NCBI GenBank assembly: GCA_018350325.1
Contig: JAEVLN010000003.1
Span: 3,626,441-3,690,440 of the forward strand
Reading direction: 5' to 3'
Origin: Globodera rostochiensis
Taxonomy: Eukaryota; Nematoda; Chromadorea; Rhabditida; Heteroderidae
Length of the DNA stretch: 64,000 nucleotides
Below the pieces are notes generated by a model. That model searched no databases and was not told the origin of the DNA. It saw only the letters and a program-made list of their open reading frames with translations. How positions within the stretch are numbered: position 1 is the stretch's first letter; each line of letters opens with the position of its first letter. Made by a program: the position numbers and the translations under genes. This document shows positions 46,913 to 56,515 of the stretch, one piece after another.

Positions 46913-49900
46913 ATGGAAACGGATCAAATGAGTGATAAGGAGCAGATGGAACAACAATATCCGGGGTGGCCACACGCCTACAGAGAGTTTGAAATTGTTG
47001 ATTTTAGCGTCATTTCTCGCCCAACACTTTTTAGGCTCGCCAATATGTACCTATTTGAAGGCGTCTCCAACGATTTTCCGTACATTGCCTCGAGTCCGGT
47101 CAGTCCCAACGCCTATTTGGTCCCCACTTCCATCGGCTACGTTGCCTCACTCCTCAAAATGACCAAGTCGCAGCGCAACAAAGCCGAACACTTGAAGCAT
47201 GGCTCTCCTACCTCATCCCCTGGAGTCTCTGTGGGTTTCACGTGCTTTCTAATGTCGCAATTCGATATATATTTATTAATAATTGGCAGATCGGGCTACA
47301 CAGAAAAACTCCGGTGCGTGTAATCGTCAGCAAAGACCCAAACGATATTATTGTCAAGGTCTAAGCCTAATTTTATCCAAATTAGCGGTACCCAAATTCC
47401 ATTTAGCAACTCATTTACGAATCGTTTAATGATCCGTCGAATACTATCAAAATGGACAAGGACGGAGTGAGGAGTTGCACTGTTTTTGATTCCATTCGGA
47501 TTCCTTTACCTTCAACAGATCGTGACTTATTGTCTTTTCTCCGACGTCCGTGTGCCAACAAAATGCTACGTGTCCGGCTACCCCAATGCCGAAGTGGCGC
47601 ATGAACTGCTGAAGGGCACTGAGTGGATTCCGAACGTTGTGTACGAGGGCCGCGTTCAGTGCAAATTCACGTGGCACATGGATGAACAGACGCGGCGGGT
47701 CAAAAACTTACGGGGCCATTTCCAATTCAACAAAATTGTTGGATTTGCCCTACGAAATGAGGACTTGTAATTTTGCTCAATTTGAAGCAGCATTTTTAAG
47801 AATGTTTTTAGGAGGGCGTATAATTCACTTGCCGAATTTGCCGTTAGGGTAAGTTTGTTTTAGGTTTTGCCGCTGAGAGTTCATTTTACGTGCCTTTCTT
47901 TACTTAAATGCTCTGTTTTATGATGCGACTATGTACTCCTCGCCACTCGGCCACCCCGCGCGACCGATGGTCCAAGAAAAGGATAAACTTCCAATGTTGG
48001 TGCCAGTTCGCATCCGAGCAGTGAGTATGTGGTACTTCCGGGACTGCCCCGTGCTGGCGCCGGACCGTCCGCGTCGTTTGGCCCGAATTTCTCCGGGTTT
48101 AAGCGTGGACTGCAACTTGCCATGTAGGCAAATGGAACCTTCAACAGTTTCTTACAAAATCCAATCATATATTATTTTTGCATTTTCATAAAATTCCATT
48201 CAGCCTTTATTGAAATTGAGCCCGACGTTGCCAACCGAAAACGTCCATTGCCAGCAATTCGAGATGGTCAACGAATCATTGCGAATCTGTGGCACAACAG
48301 TAAGACAAGAAAGGCTGGGGAAGAAACTATGCATTTAATAGTTCTCATCCATTTTTTTCGCCATTCTCGTGACTTTGGCACAAAAGTCTTGTTTCATAGG
48401 ACTGAACAACTTCTACTTGGTGCTCAGTTATGTGCTTGCGGACAGACACAGACAGCCGGGGGAACGAGACGACCAATACCAACTGACAAATCGTCTCCAA
48501 CTCGCCACGTCATCCGCTGCAGAAACGACCAACCAAGTCGTTATGGCATTTGTTTCTTTGCTAATTGGCAAATAAATTACAGTTTCTTGTCAAAGTGAAC
48601 AATTCCATCTTCAAAGACTTTTATTCGTGCGAACCGCTTGGATTTGCACTCATTTCTGACCCGAAACGGTAAATTTGAACAGGACGGAAATTAAATTTGT
48701 TTTGAATTATCAGAAATGAGACGAATTTTGAATCGATTTTTCTGTATTTTTTTATCGCTTCGTTGGAACATATTTTGTCACGAAAGGCTTCTCCGCAACG
48801 CATCACCTGCCGAACACCTTGGCGGCTTTCCCGTTTGGATTTGTGTTGAGGCGGATGAACAGCGTCTTGCCCGTTGCAGAATTACGGCATTGGCCGACGT
48901 GAGCACGAACTACTCGCGACGTGACAGATCCGGGCTACATCCGGATGTCCGTTTTAAGGCCGTTTTTTTTTATTTACAATTTCATTCATATTACGGTACA
49001 AAATACCCTTTTGGGTAACAATTTCAGATTCGAGGCCATGGAATTCTCATCGTTGGCTCCAAAGGGATCGTCTTCAGCAGGGACCACCCGCAGACGCGCG
49101 TCCGTCTTCTGCCCTCCGACCGGTGCCGCGTCAGTGTCGGGGAACAATTCCTCTTTTCCGCCACATTTTACGGACTCAAAAAGGGCTTCATCGTTTGCGG
49201 AATTCAGCGTTTGAATGAGCAAGATGATGACTATTTTGAGGAAATTGAGTCCTTCCACTTTGGAGGCGACGACATTTTGGTGAGTGTTAAACACGCAAAA
49301 TTATATTCCGGTTGAGAATGAGTCAGCAGCACTATTCTTTATTAGCAAATTGCAATTTTTCTGCAGTTCGTGCAGGAGTTGAGGACGCACATGCGACAAT
49401 GGGCAGCTGAGGGACACGACAGTCCGAACTTTGGGCCTGTGGCGGACCCGGGAGAGTTGGTCCGGGAATACGTGCACAGGAACGAGATTAATTGGCCGGA
49501 GTTGATCGACGTGTTTGTCTGTTACAACGCCGGTTGGGTGCCCGGGGAGAGCACCCTGATGAAGGTGCACTCATTGCTGGACGAAACAGACGATGAGGTG
49601 ATCAACAACATGGTGAGTTTGATGATGAATTCAAACGCTTCCAGGAGTCCGATCAATTTCTCATTTTGACTAAATTTTGCGCGCCCTTTATCGCAGATTA
49701 AGTCCAAGAAGAACAGAAAGAAAACGGATGCGCAGGGGACAGTTTCCAGCGGCCACAGTTCTTGTCCTGCTTCATCATCATCGACCGATGACGTTGAGGA
49801 CGAGTGCGAATGTTTGCAAAAGTGGTCCATTCTGCGGGAGCTGACAAACGAAGAGCAGGCGGTCAACCAGCTGGAACCAGAGTTGGTCTATCGTTTGGTG

Positions 49901-49951
49901 GAGCTGCGGAATGCATTCAGTTCCCTTATTGCGCGCACCGTCAATGCTTAA
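46913..49951 (+). CDS. Unrecognised ~750-residue protein, 14 exons
   Basis: Exons that chain in phase: 46913-47230, 47290-47358, 47407-47466, 47519-47766, 47812-47848, 47880-48123, 48204-48299, 48400-48536, 48583-48668, 48714-48743, 48787-48961, 49028-49279, 49367-49612 and 49697-49951. I recognise no domain. Visible features are an N-terminal region with NMYLFEGVSNDFPYIASSP and a compact middle rich in beta-forming residues (RVPTKCYVSGYPNAEVAHEL, RGHFQFNKIVGFALRNED). A later block (GHGILIVGSKGIVFSRDHPQ) and an acidic Ser-rich C-terminus ending in a helical segment (ELVYRLVELRNAFSSL) follow. There is no signal peptide or membrane segment, so it is probably nuclear or cytosolic. The acceptor at 47879 (ctgagag) and the donor at 48962 are weak. 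The good phase agreement argues for a real, functional gene. Confidence 0.75.
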
Positions 49952-51036
49952 TTGGCTCACGAAAAAGCTGTATTTTGAGACGATATAATTTACAAGATTG
50001 GTTTGTTGTGTAATGATTCTCTGCCGTGACGATAGAAATCAGGCACATATTTGGGGGGGGGGGCGCGTACTGGGGGTAAAGTGAGAAAAATAAACGGGGT
50101 ATTAGGGGGGCGCAAACCCAAAGCTGATCTCTTTTTGACTGGTTCGAATTCGATCATTAACTGCGACGCACGAATTTTTGGGCGGAAACCACTATGAAGC
50201 AAGTTATAAGCCGGGACTGAAGTGTCTTTTTGAGTGGGGACTCAGTTGCCATTGATTAAAAGATGGGCAAAATCACGTACCTATATGTACATCAGGGATG
50301 GTCGGAATTCCGATTTCCCGTAATTTTTTTTGAGACCCCCGATATCCGAAATTTTTTGATGTCTCGGAATTCTGATTTCCGAAATTTTGAGCAAAAAGTC
50401 GGAAATTTTCGGAAAAATCGATAATTTTCGGCCACTTTTTAACAATCTCGTTGATCTTTAAAAAAAATTCCCGGTGGCGGAATCTCCCATTCATGTAGAA
50501 ACTTCAAAAAATTGTTTTTTTTTTAAATTTTGGTTGCAAATCACCTTACAATAACACAAAAATTCAAAATTTACTCTGCGGCGCCTATCGGCACCGCCGT
50601 ACCCCTCCACCTCCCCAGTCCCAATCCTGGTTGGTCCGGGATTAACCGGGATAAAAATTCAACCCCTAAAAAAGTAATTTTTGAGCGAGATTTCGCATTG
50701 ATGTTGGTTTAGTGGCGACTGGTAGGGAGTTGAGGATTGATTGGTTAGAGTTCAGATCCCCGGTGTTTAAATTGTTTTTACCGATTTTCTGCAACATCTA
50801 TGCTGGAGTTGACAATATTTAAAACTTTTTTAAATTTGTCCCGATTAATTTTTTTGGTGACAATTTGGGAGTTTTTTTTGCCCTCGATTTTCTGAAATTA
50901 TTTTGTTGAGCAGGGGAGGGGGATATCGGCGGTGCCGATAGGCGCTCTCGCATCTAGATCGGCTTGTCTCGTCAAGAGTTATCGATTGATACCAAATTTG
51001 TGGAGATTGATACACAGGAAGACACAAAACTTAGCT
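49952..51036. other. Repeat-rich intergenic region
   Basis: It contains a G-run near 50053, palindromic pieces of the cggtgccgataggcgc type at 50580 and 50930, and a tRNA-like segment (listed). There is a repetitive stretch of ccgaaatttt-type sequence at 50330-50420. No gene is supported. Confidence 0.5.
50698..50775 (+). repeat. tRNA-like / SINE-like segment
   Basis: TGGTTTAGTGG (50705-50715) fits the RNA polymerase III A box, and agttcagatcc (50749-50759) fits the B box with one or two mismatches, at a usual spacing. I could not fold a convincing acceptor stem or name an anticodon. It is therefore better read as a tRNA-derived SINE head or a decayed tRNA. Confidence 0.35.
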
Positions 51037-51040
51037 CAAA

Positions 51041-51592
51041 AATATTCATTTTGGCCACGTTTAAGTGGTTCAAAACCTGGTTTAAAAGCATTTCCTAAAC
51101 TTATGACTTTTTTTTCCGTGCACAGCTCGTCGAGACAAAGCGATCGGTATATCATTTATGCCGTTTTGGAGTGGGGCTTTTGGCATATTTTGACCTTTTT
51201 CGGAGTATATATATGCGTATATTTGGCCATTTTTGGAACATTTGATCCGAGTCTATTTTGTCGTCGAGTCCTGTTCCCGTGGTAATCCTGCAGAATGGTG
51301 GTCCCGATTTTTTTTTTAAAAAAAATAAGAACATTTTATTAAGTCGTTAGAACTCCTTTGTCCGATTTCAAACCTCGGACCCGATTTCGAATTTGTTTGA
51401 TTGTTTTTTTTCGCGAAAAATTGTTTTTTTGAAAATGGAGGCGCCATCTAGTTTTACTATTACTGAAAATCAGGTACTTGATGAAAATCTTAGACAAAAT
51501 CAACGATTTAACAAAAATCTGATGTCAGTTTCTTGATCAGCACCCCCGGATGCAAATTATTAGACAATAACAAACAAAAAAAAGTCGGGACC
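51041..51592. repeat. Direct repeat D1 flanking the LINE (left)
   Basis: A 552-bp segment from aatattcattttggccacg to aaaagtcgggacc. It is repeated at 55210-55806 with apparently no substitutions, apart from a ~43-bp segment missing here (present at 55521-55563) and small homopolymer differences. The LINE begins immediately after it. Confidence 0.85.
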
Positions 51593-51661
51593 AATTCCTG
51601 GAATTCCCTCCCCTCTGATTGTCTCAATCTCTGCACTCCCACCGCCACGGACCCTGGAAAA

Positions 51662-52441
51662 ATGGCCAAACGATCCCGGCAAGAGGCAAACCTGTCCCCC
51701 ATCTCGACAAACTCTGACAGTATTAATGTATTGGTCGACAGTCAAATCGCAATTATTCAAACCACCATCGAATCAATGAGCAAACTGCATACTACCCTCA
51801 CTACCGAACAAATGCCTTTCCTTCAAGTGCTTATTACCACACTCTCATCACAATTCGAACTTCTTACTAAATCAATCCACCATCTAAAAACCAACCCTCC
51901 AATTCCTCCCATATCTGTCGAAATTTCTACAGAGGAACTCGAACGACAACGGAGCTTGGTGGTCATGGGACTGCCGGAAAGCACTGATCATCTTCCATCG
52001 AAAAGAGCGGCGGCGGACAAAGCCCAGGTTTCCGGCTTACTCGATTCGTTGGGGATCGAGTGCGGCCCCAGTATTGTCTACAGACTGGGTCGTTCTTTCA
52101 ACCCAACCCAGAAAAGTGCCCGACTCGTAAAAGTACTGTTGCCGGCCCGTGCCTTTCAGAGACAGGCTCTCACCGCATGGCGTACCAAAAACAGCACTAT
52201 CCGATCGAGCGCGTCACAGCTGAAGAACATCCAAATTCGCGAGTCGCTGACGCGTGAACAGTTGGAAGAACGCCGACGTCTGCATGCACTGTGCACTGGC
52301 AAAAGAACGAAGGATGGACAAGATTGGATCGTCTACGCCGGCTCTGTCATTTTGCGCTCTGAGGTACACATCTTCCGCCAACAAATGCAAACTCAATCGA
52401 TACCTCCCTCAACCCCAAATACTCTCTCCTCAAAAAACTAA
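51662..52441 (+). CDS. LINE ORF1 protein (nucleic-acid binding/chaperone type)
   Basis: About 259 residues from MAKRSRQEANLSPI. The frame is open back to 51533, but this Met is the plausible start. Order of regions: Ser-rich N-terminus, a predicted coiled coil (IIQTTIESMSKLHTTLTTEQ), then a block with RSLVVMGLPES and VYRLGRSFNPTQKSARLVKV. This block is the RRM-like fold seen in ORF1 of CR1/L2-type LINEs of invertebrates. The end is basic. It should coat LINE RNA. The reading frame is intact. Confidence 0.75.
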   Translation: MAKRSRQEANLSPISTNSDSINVLVDSQIAIIQTTIESMSKLHTTLTTEQMPFLQVLITTLSSQFELLTKSIHHLKTNPPIPPISVEISTEELERQRSLVVMGLPESTDHLPSKRAAADKAQVSGLLDSLGIECGPSIVYRLGRSFNPTQKSARLVKVLLPARAFQRQALTAWRTKNSTIRSSASQLKNIQIRESLTREQLEERRRLHALCTGKRTKDGQDWIVYAGSVILRSEVHIFRQQMQTQSIPPSTPNTLSSKN

Positions 52442-52532
52442 TTGACTGGGGACGAAATTCATCACCTTCTACCGGGGCAAATACTGGTCTTTCTCGCCAT
52501 CCCTTCAAATCTAAACAACAACTCTCTAACTC

Positions 52533-52660
52533 TAAAACATTTTCGCTGAATTGTGCTATCTTCAACTGTCGTTCAATCAAAAACAAAATCCCCGAACTGC
52601 AATATCTGGCTAATGACAAATTCTTTCATATAGTCTTTCTATCCGAAACTTGGCTCTCAG
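52533..52660 (+). pseudogene. LINE endonuclease remnant
   Basis: The frame reads NCAIFNCRSIKNKIPELQYL and then VFLSETWLSDDSLNS, the conserved start of an APE-type endonuclease (N-R-S-I/L-x-N-K and S-E-T-W-L). It then runs out of frame. The downstream frame resumes with LISVYSAPNRS, so the central endonuclease segment between these motifs is missing. Confidence 0.75.
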
Positions 52661-55138
52661 ATGACTCCCTCAACTCCCAAAAAACATTTCCCCAGAATCC
52701 GACTCATTTCTGTGTATTCCGCACCTAATCGTTCCAAAGCCATCATGTCGAAATTTATCAAAACTGTACAAAAATATCTCGTAGATTACACTCTTTTGGG
52801 GGGTGACTTAAACTCCCCTTCTACTAACTGGCTCAACCCAGCAAAAAGCGATCCAATTGGCGAACTCTCCACTCTGCTAGGCTTAACCCAATTAGTGTCA
52901 GAACCAACTAGAGGCCCTCATATCCTTGATGTTTGTCTCACAAATACACCACAACTCATTTCAAATATCACCATTGAACCCGGAATTTCAACCTCGGATC
53001 ATAACTCTGTGCTTTTCAAACTTAACCATACAATCATGCCCATTCCTAAATCCAAACTAATTCGCATATTATCACCTGAAATTCTTCAAAGAACCGCTCC
53101 CCTCCTTTCACAATTTGATCTCACCAATTTATTTTACATTGGGGAAAAATTCAACTATATTGTCAACCAAATTCACACTGTCATTTCGCTACATTTCCCT
53201 CTCAAGAAAATCCACCAGGGCCCCCGCAAAATCAACTACCCGTCCGAAATTAAGGAAAAAATCAAATATAAACATCAACTGTTCAAATTATGTAAAAAAG
53301 TCCCTTTAACCCACAAAGCTGAGTACAGGGACATCTGTTACGAGGTCAAAAAATCAATTTCCGACCATAAAAATAACCTCTGTAACGATGTCACATCCAA
53401 TCCCCAAAAATTGTTCAAATTTATCAACTCGCAAACAAAAAAAACTGAACCCATTCCTACTCTAGTCTATAACAAAAACACGTTTATTGGTGCCTCGTCT
53501 AAAGCTGAACTCTTTGCATCCATATTTGCCGAATATTTTAACAATGTTCCAAACAATGTACCTAATACTGTCGGGCCCAGCTCTGTACACTGTTTAACCG
53601 ACGCGTCCTTCGATGTCCACACTGTTTCTGACCAACTTGCTTCACTTCCTGATAGCACATCCCAAACTGTTGAAGATGTCAATTACCGAGTACTCAAGCA
53701 CTGGAGGGCCCCTCTATCCCCCGTTCTTGCAACTCTATTTAGGGAATCACTTGATTCAGGCCACATTCCCCATCAATGGCGCCAATCAATTATTATCCCC
53801 ATCTTCAAAAAGGGCATTAAATCGGACCCCCTAAATTATCGCCCTATTTCATTAACCTCCTCAATTTGTCGCATCCTTGAGCGCATAATATCCAAACAAA
53901 TTTTAAACTTCCTTCTCAAACATGGCCTCATTTCACAACACCAATTCGGCTTCCTCCCGAAAAGGTCAACTGTCACCCAACTTCTCAAAACCTTCGAGGA
54001 TTGGTCCGACCCCCTTGAGAACAACTTACAAATTGATTGCATATACATTGACATCAGTCGTGCCTTTGACTCGGTCCCACATACATTTTTGCTGTCCAAA
54101 CTCCACCACATTGGCATTAGAGGAAAATTGTTAAGATGGATTGATAACTTCCTATCGGACCGCACATTTATTGTTAAAATTGAAGATGTAAATTCCTCCA
54201 CAAAATCCATTCACTCTGGGGTTCCGCAAGGATCAGTTCTAGGCCCACTATTGTTCACCATATTTATCAACGATCTACCGAAAATAATCAGTCCCTCAGT
54301 TGGTATCCGACTCTTCGCAGATGATATAAAAATATTTCTCCCAATTAAAAACACTTCCGACTATCAACTCCTGCAAAAGTCTATCAATGATATATGCACA
54401 TGGGGCGAGACTTGGGGACTTAAAGTATCAACAAACAAAACAAAATTATTTCAAATCACTCCCAAGCCTCGCCATCCTCCTCCCAAATTCAACTATAGCA
54501 TTGGGCACACCATTATTTCTCCCTCCGATTCAATTAGGGACCTTGGCATTCTTATTCAAAACAAACTCAACTTTACGGGTCATATAAACACAATAATTAA
54601 GAATGCCTACTTCCGAGCCATCCAAATTTTAAATGCCCTCTACTCTACCAAAATACTCACCTGGGCCCGGGCCTACAAAATATATGTACGTCCAATCCTG
54701 GAATATGCAACCGTTATTTGGAATCCATCAACAAAAATCCTTTCTAACAAAATTGAACGGGTGCAAAAAACATTCACACGCAGGGCCCTCACCAAATGTA
54801 AACTCCCCAAATGTTCCTATGATCAACGTTTGAAATTATTTAAACTGGAATCTTTGGCATCTCGTCGCAAACTTTTTGATCTCTGTATGATGCACAAAAT
54901 ATGTCACAGTCACACTCATTTCAACCCAAAAGATATAATTCCTTTCAACACACGCCCTAGTCGCCGTCATTCTCTCCAAATCCGCAAAAAAAGAAAAACC
55001 CCATTTACTTCCAATTTATTCCTTCACCGCTGCACCAATTCCTGGAATTCCCTCCCCTCTGACATTGTCTCAATATCTTCCCCCCAGCTGTTCAAAGCTA
55101 ATGTGCTGTCCCACCTAAAGACATTTGATACAATCTGA
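52661..55138 (+). CDS. LINE ORF2: C-terminal endonuclease part plus reverse transcriptase
   Basis: An 825-residue open frame. The C-terminal endonuclease motifs GGDLNSPSTNW and TSDHNSVLFKL come first. The RT follows: LNYRPISLTSSICRILERII, HQFGFLPKRSTVTQL, YIDISRAFDSVPH, SGVPQGSVLGPLLFTIFIND, then the catalytic FADDIKIF, GLKVSTNKTKLF and DLGILIQNKLNFTGHI. The C-terminal domain with NSWNSLPSDIV near the end is typical of CR1/jockey-type ORF2. The RT is intact, but the endonuclease is incomplete (see upstream remnant). Autonomous target-primed transposition is therefore unlikely for this copy. Confidence 0.9.
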   Translation: MTPSTPKKHFPRIRLISVYSAPNRSKAIMSKFIKTVQKYLVDYTLLGGDLNSPSTNWLNPAKSDPIGELSTLLGLTQLVSEPTRGPHILDVCLTNTPQLISNITIEPGISTSDHNSVLFKLNHTIMPIPKSKLIRILSPEILQRTAPLLSQFDLTNLFYIGEKFNYIVNQIHTVISLHFPLKKIHQGPRKINYPSEIKEKIKYKHQLFKLCKKVPLTHKAEYRDICYEVKKSISDHKNNLCNDVTSNPQKLFKFINSQTKKTEPIPTLVYNKNTFIGASSKAELFASIFAEYFNNVPNNVPNTVGPSSVHCLTDASFDVHTVSDQLASLPDSTSQTVEDVNYRVLKHWRAPLSPVLATLFRESLDSGHIPHQWRQSIIIPIFKKGIKSDPLNYRPISLTSSICRILERIISKQILNFLLKHGLISQHQFGFLPKRSTVTQLLKTFEDWSDPLENNLQIDCIYIDISRAFDSVPHTFLLSKLHHIGIRGKLLRWIDNFLSDRTFIVKIEDVNSSTKSIHSGVPQGSVLGPLLFTIFINDLPKIISPSVGIRLFADDIKIFLPIKNTSDYQLLQKSINDICTWGETWGLKVSTNKTKLFQITPKPRHPPPKFNYSIGHTIISPSDSIRDLGILIQNKLNFTGHINTIIKNAYFRAIQILNALYSTKILTWARAYKIYVRPILEYATVIWNPSTKILSNKIERVQKTFTRRALTKCKLPKCSYDQRLKLFKLESLASRRKLFDLCMMHKICHSHTHFNPKDIIPFNTRPSRRHSLQIRKKRKTPFTSNLFLHRCTNSWNSLPSDIVSISSPQLFKANVLSHLKTFDTI

Positions 55139-55209
55139 TTGATTTTATTGATTCCATCATGTTAGTGATTTGCTTGCATTTCCTTTGATGTGATAAATAA
55201 ATAAATAAA

Positions 55210-55806
55210 AATATTCATTTTGGCCACGTTTAAGTGGTTCAAAACCTGGTTTAAAAGCATTTCCTAAACTTATGACTTTTTTTTCCGTGCACAGCTCGTC
55301 GAGACAAAGCGATCGGTATATCATTTATGCCGTTTTGGAGTGGGGCTTTTGGCATATTTTGACCTTTTTCGGAGTATATATATGCGTATATTTGGCCATT
55401 TTTGGAACATTTGATCCGAGTCTATTTTGTCGTCGAGTCCTGTTCCCGTGGTAATCCTGCAGAATGGTGGTCCCGATTTTTTTTTTAAAAAAAAATAAGA
55501 ACATTTTATTAAGTCGTTAGAAAATAGTTTCTATTGCTGTTCTGGGACGTAGAATCCGAAACTGAACTCCTTTGTCCGATTTCAAACCTCGGACCCGATT
55601 TCGAATTTGTTTGATTGTTTTTTTTCGCGAAAAATTGTTTTTTTGAAAATGGAGGCGCCATCTAGTTTTACTATTACTGAAAATCAGGTACTTGATGAAA
55701 ATCTTAGACAAAATCAACGATTTAACAAAAATCTGATGTCAGTTTCTTGATCAGCACCCCCGGATGCAAATTATTAGACAATAACAAACAAAAAAAAGTC
55801 GGGACC
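55210..55806. repeat. Direct repeat D2 flanking the LINE (right)
   Basis: A 597-bp copy of 51041-51592. Just beyond it, tgattctgcaggattacc is the inverted complement of ggtaatcctgcagaat at 55450, so D2 plus its right flank form a foldback structure. D1 lacks that right half, which suggests the LINE entered an existing foldback element. Confidence 0.85.
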
Positions 55807-56028
55807 TGATTCTGCAGGATTACCGTTCCCGCTCGATATCATGATAACACCTAATTTTTCTTACCTGTTACAGATTACAGCATATCCAATTTTCTTCAAC
55901 AACGCAAATTCTCCAACTTTTCCGTTTTACGCAATGTATGTAGGCAATTTTAATAATAATCAATTTTTTTTATCGGCTAAACCAAAAAATGGCTAAAAAG
56001 TCCTAAGGAGAACCCGACTTTTTTTAGC
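55807..56028. other. Short intergenic region
   Basis: AT-rich. The completing arm of the foldback sequence is at 55807-55830. Nothing else is recognised. Confidence 0.4.
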
Positions 56029-56358
56029 ATGAGTAACGACAGAAGCGTTTACGTGAACGGCGACGACGGAAACAACGAGCCAAGCGGCGGCGGCGGCAAC
56101 AACGAGCCCGGCGGCGGCGGCGGCGGCAACAACGAGCCCGGCGGCGGCGGCGGCAACAACGAGCCCGGCGGCGGCGTGGCGGCAACATTCGTGGCATTGG
56201 TGGTGACAATGGCGGCGGTGGAGGTGGCGGCGGCGGGCGCCCGCGTTCTTTCAACGACTTGGACACCGTCTATGAGAAGTAAGAAGGAGAGGGATGAGAT
56301 GATGCCAGTGCCTTTAACAATCTTCGTTTTCGTTGCCTTTATCTCCATCTTAATGTAA
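56029..56358 (+). CDS. Gly-rich repeat protein fragment, doubtful
   Basis: An ORF of 109 residues starting MSNDRSVYVNGDDG, with four tandem GNNEPGGG-type repeats encoded by ggcggcggcaacaacgagcc units. It then runs into an Ala/Val-rich segment. An alternative frame at 56173-56280 reads GGNIRGIGGDNGGGG and then RPRSFNDLDTVYEK, which looks more protein-like. The gene may therefore change frame through an indel in the repeat, or the real frame may be different. The 3' end overlaps the left inverted arm described at 56297-56515. Confidence 0.35.
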   Translation: MSNDRSVYVNGDDGNNEPSGGGGNNEPGGGGGGNNEPGGGGGNNEPGGGVAATFVALVVTMAAVEVAAAGARVLSTTWTPSMRSKKERDEMMPVPLTIFVFVAFISILM

Positions 56359-56515
56359 AACCCCAAAAGATTCTCTCTCATCTTGTATTGCCAGTCTTGT
56401 GAAGACTGTCCGTTTATTGCATGAAAATTTAATCTAAACATTGGACAAACTTGAAGAGTCGGGGCAGAAAAGGTTAGAGATGACATAATTTAAAGTCATT
56501 CGACGGATGTTCCGT
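56297..56515. repeat. Left inverted arm (copy of the idh 3' flank)
   Basis: About 219 bp that match, in reverse orientation and with gaps, 59262-59726. Examples are gattctctctcatcttgtat, gtgaagactgtccgtttatt and taatttaaagtcattcgacg, each present as its complement in the right arm. The pair encloses the isocitrate dehydrogenase gene. Confidence 0.85.

Larger units (their letters stand above)
51593..55209 (+). mobile_element. CR1-like non-LTR retrotransposon, internally deleted
   Basis: A two-ORF LINE. ORF1 is at 51662-52441 and ORF2 at 52661-55138. An endonuclease remnant lies in another frame at 52533-52660, and the 3' end is a short repeat (gataaataaataaataaa) instead of a long poly-A. The first ~35 bp (aattcctggaattccctccc) nearly repeat the coding sequence at 55035-55074, close to the element's own 3' end. 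The 3' microsatellite and RT type point to the CR1 group. Confidence 0.85.

Noticed and set aside
47190..47235. Frameshift in the unknown gene, suggested by a second frame reading WLSYLIPWSL
   Set aside because: The original frame splices at 47230 in phase 0 to 47290 without a shift, so the other frame is chance.
51041..55806. LTR retrotransposon with D1/D2 as LTRs
   Set aside because: The interior is a two-ORF LINE with APE-type endonuclease motifs and CR1-like RT. There is no protease or integrase, the repeats do not begin with TG and end with CA, and D2 is followed by a foldback arm.
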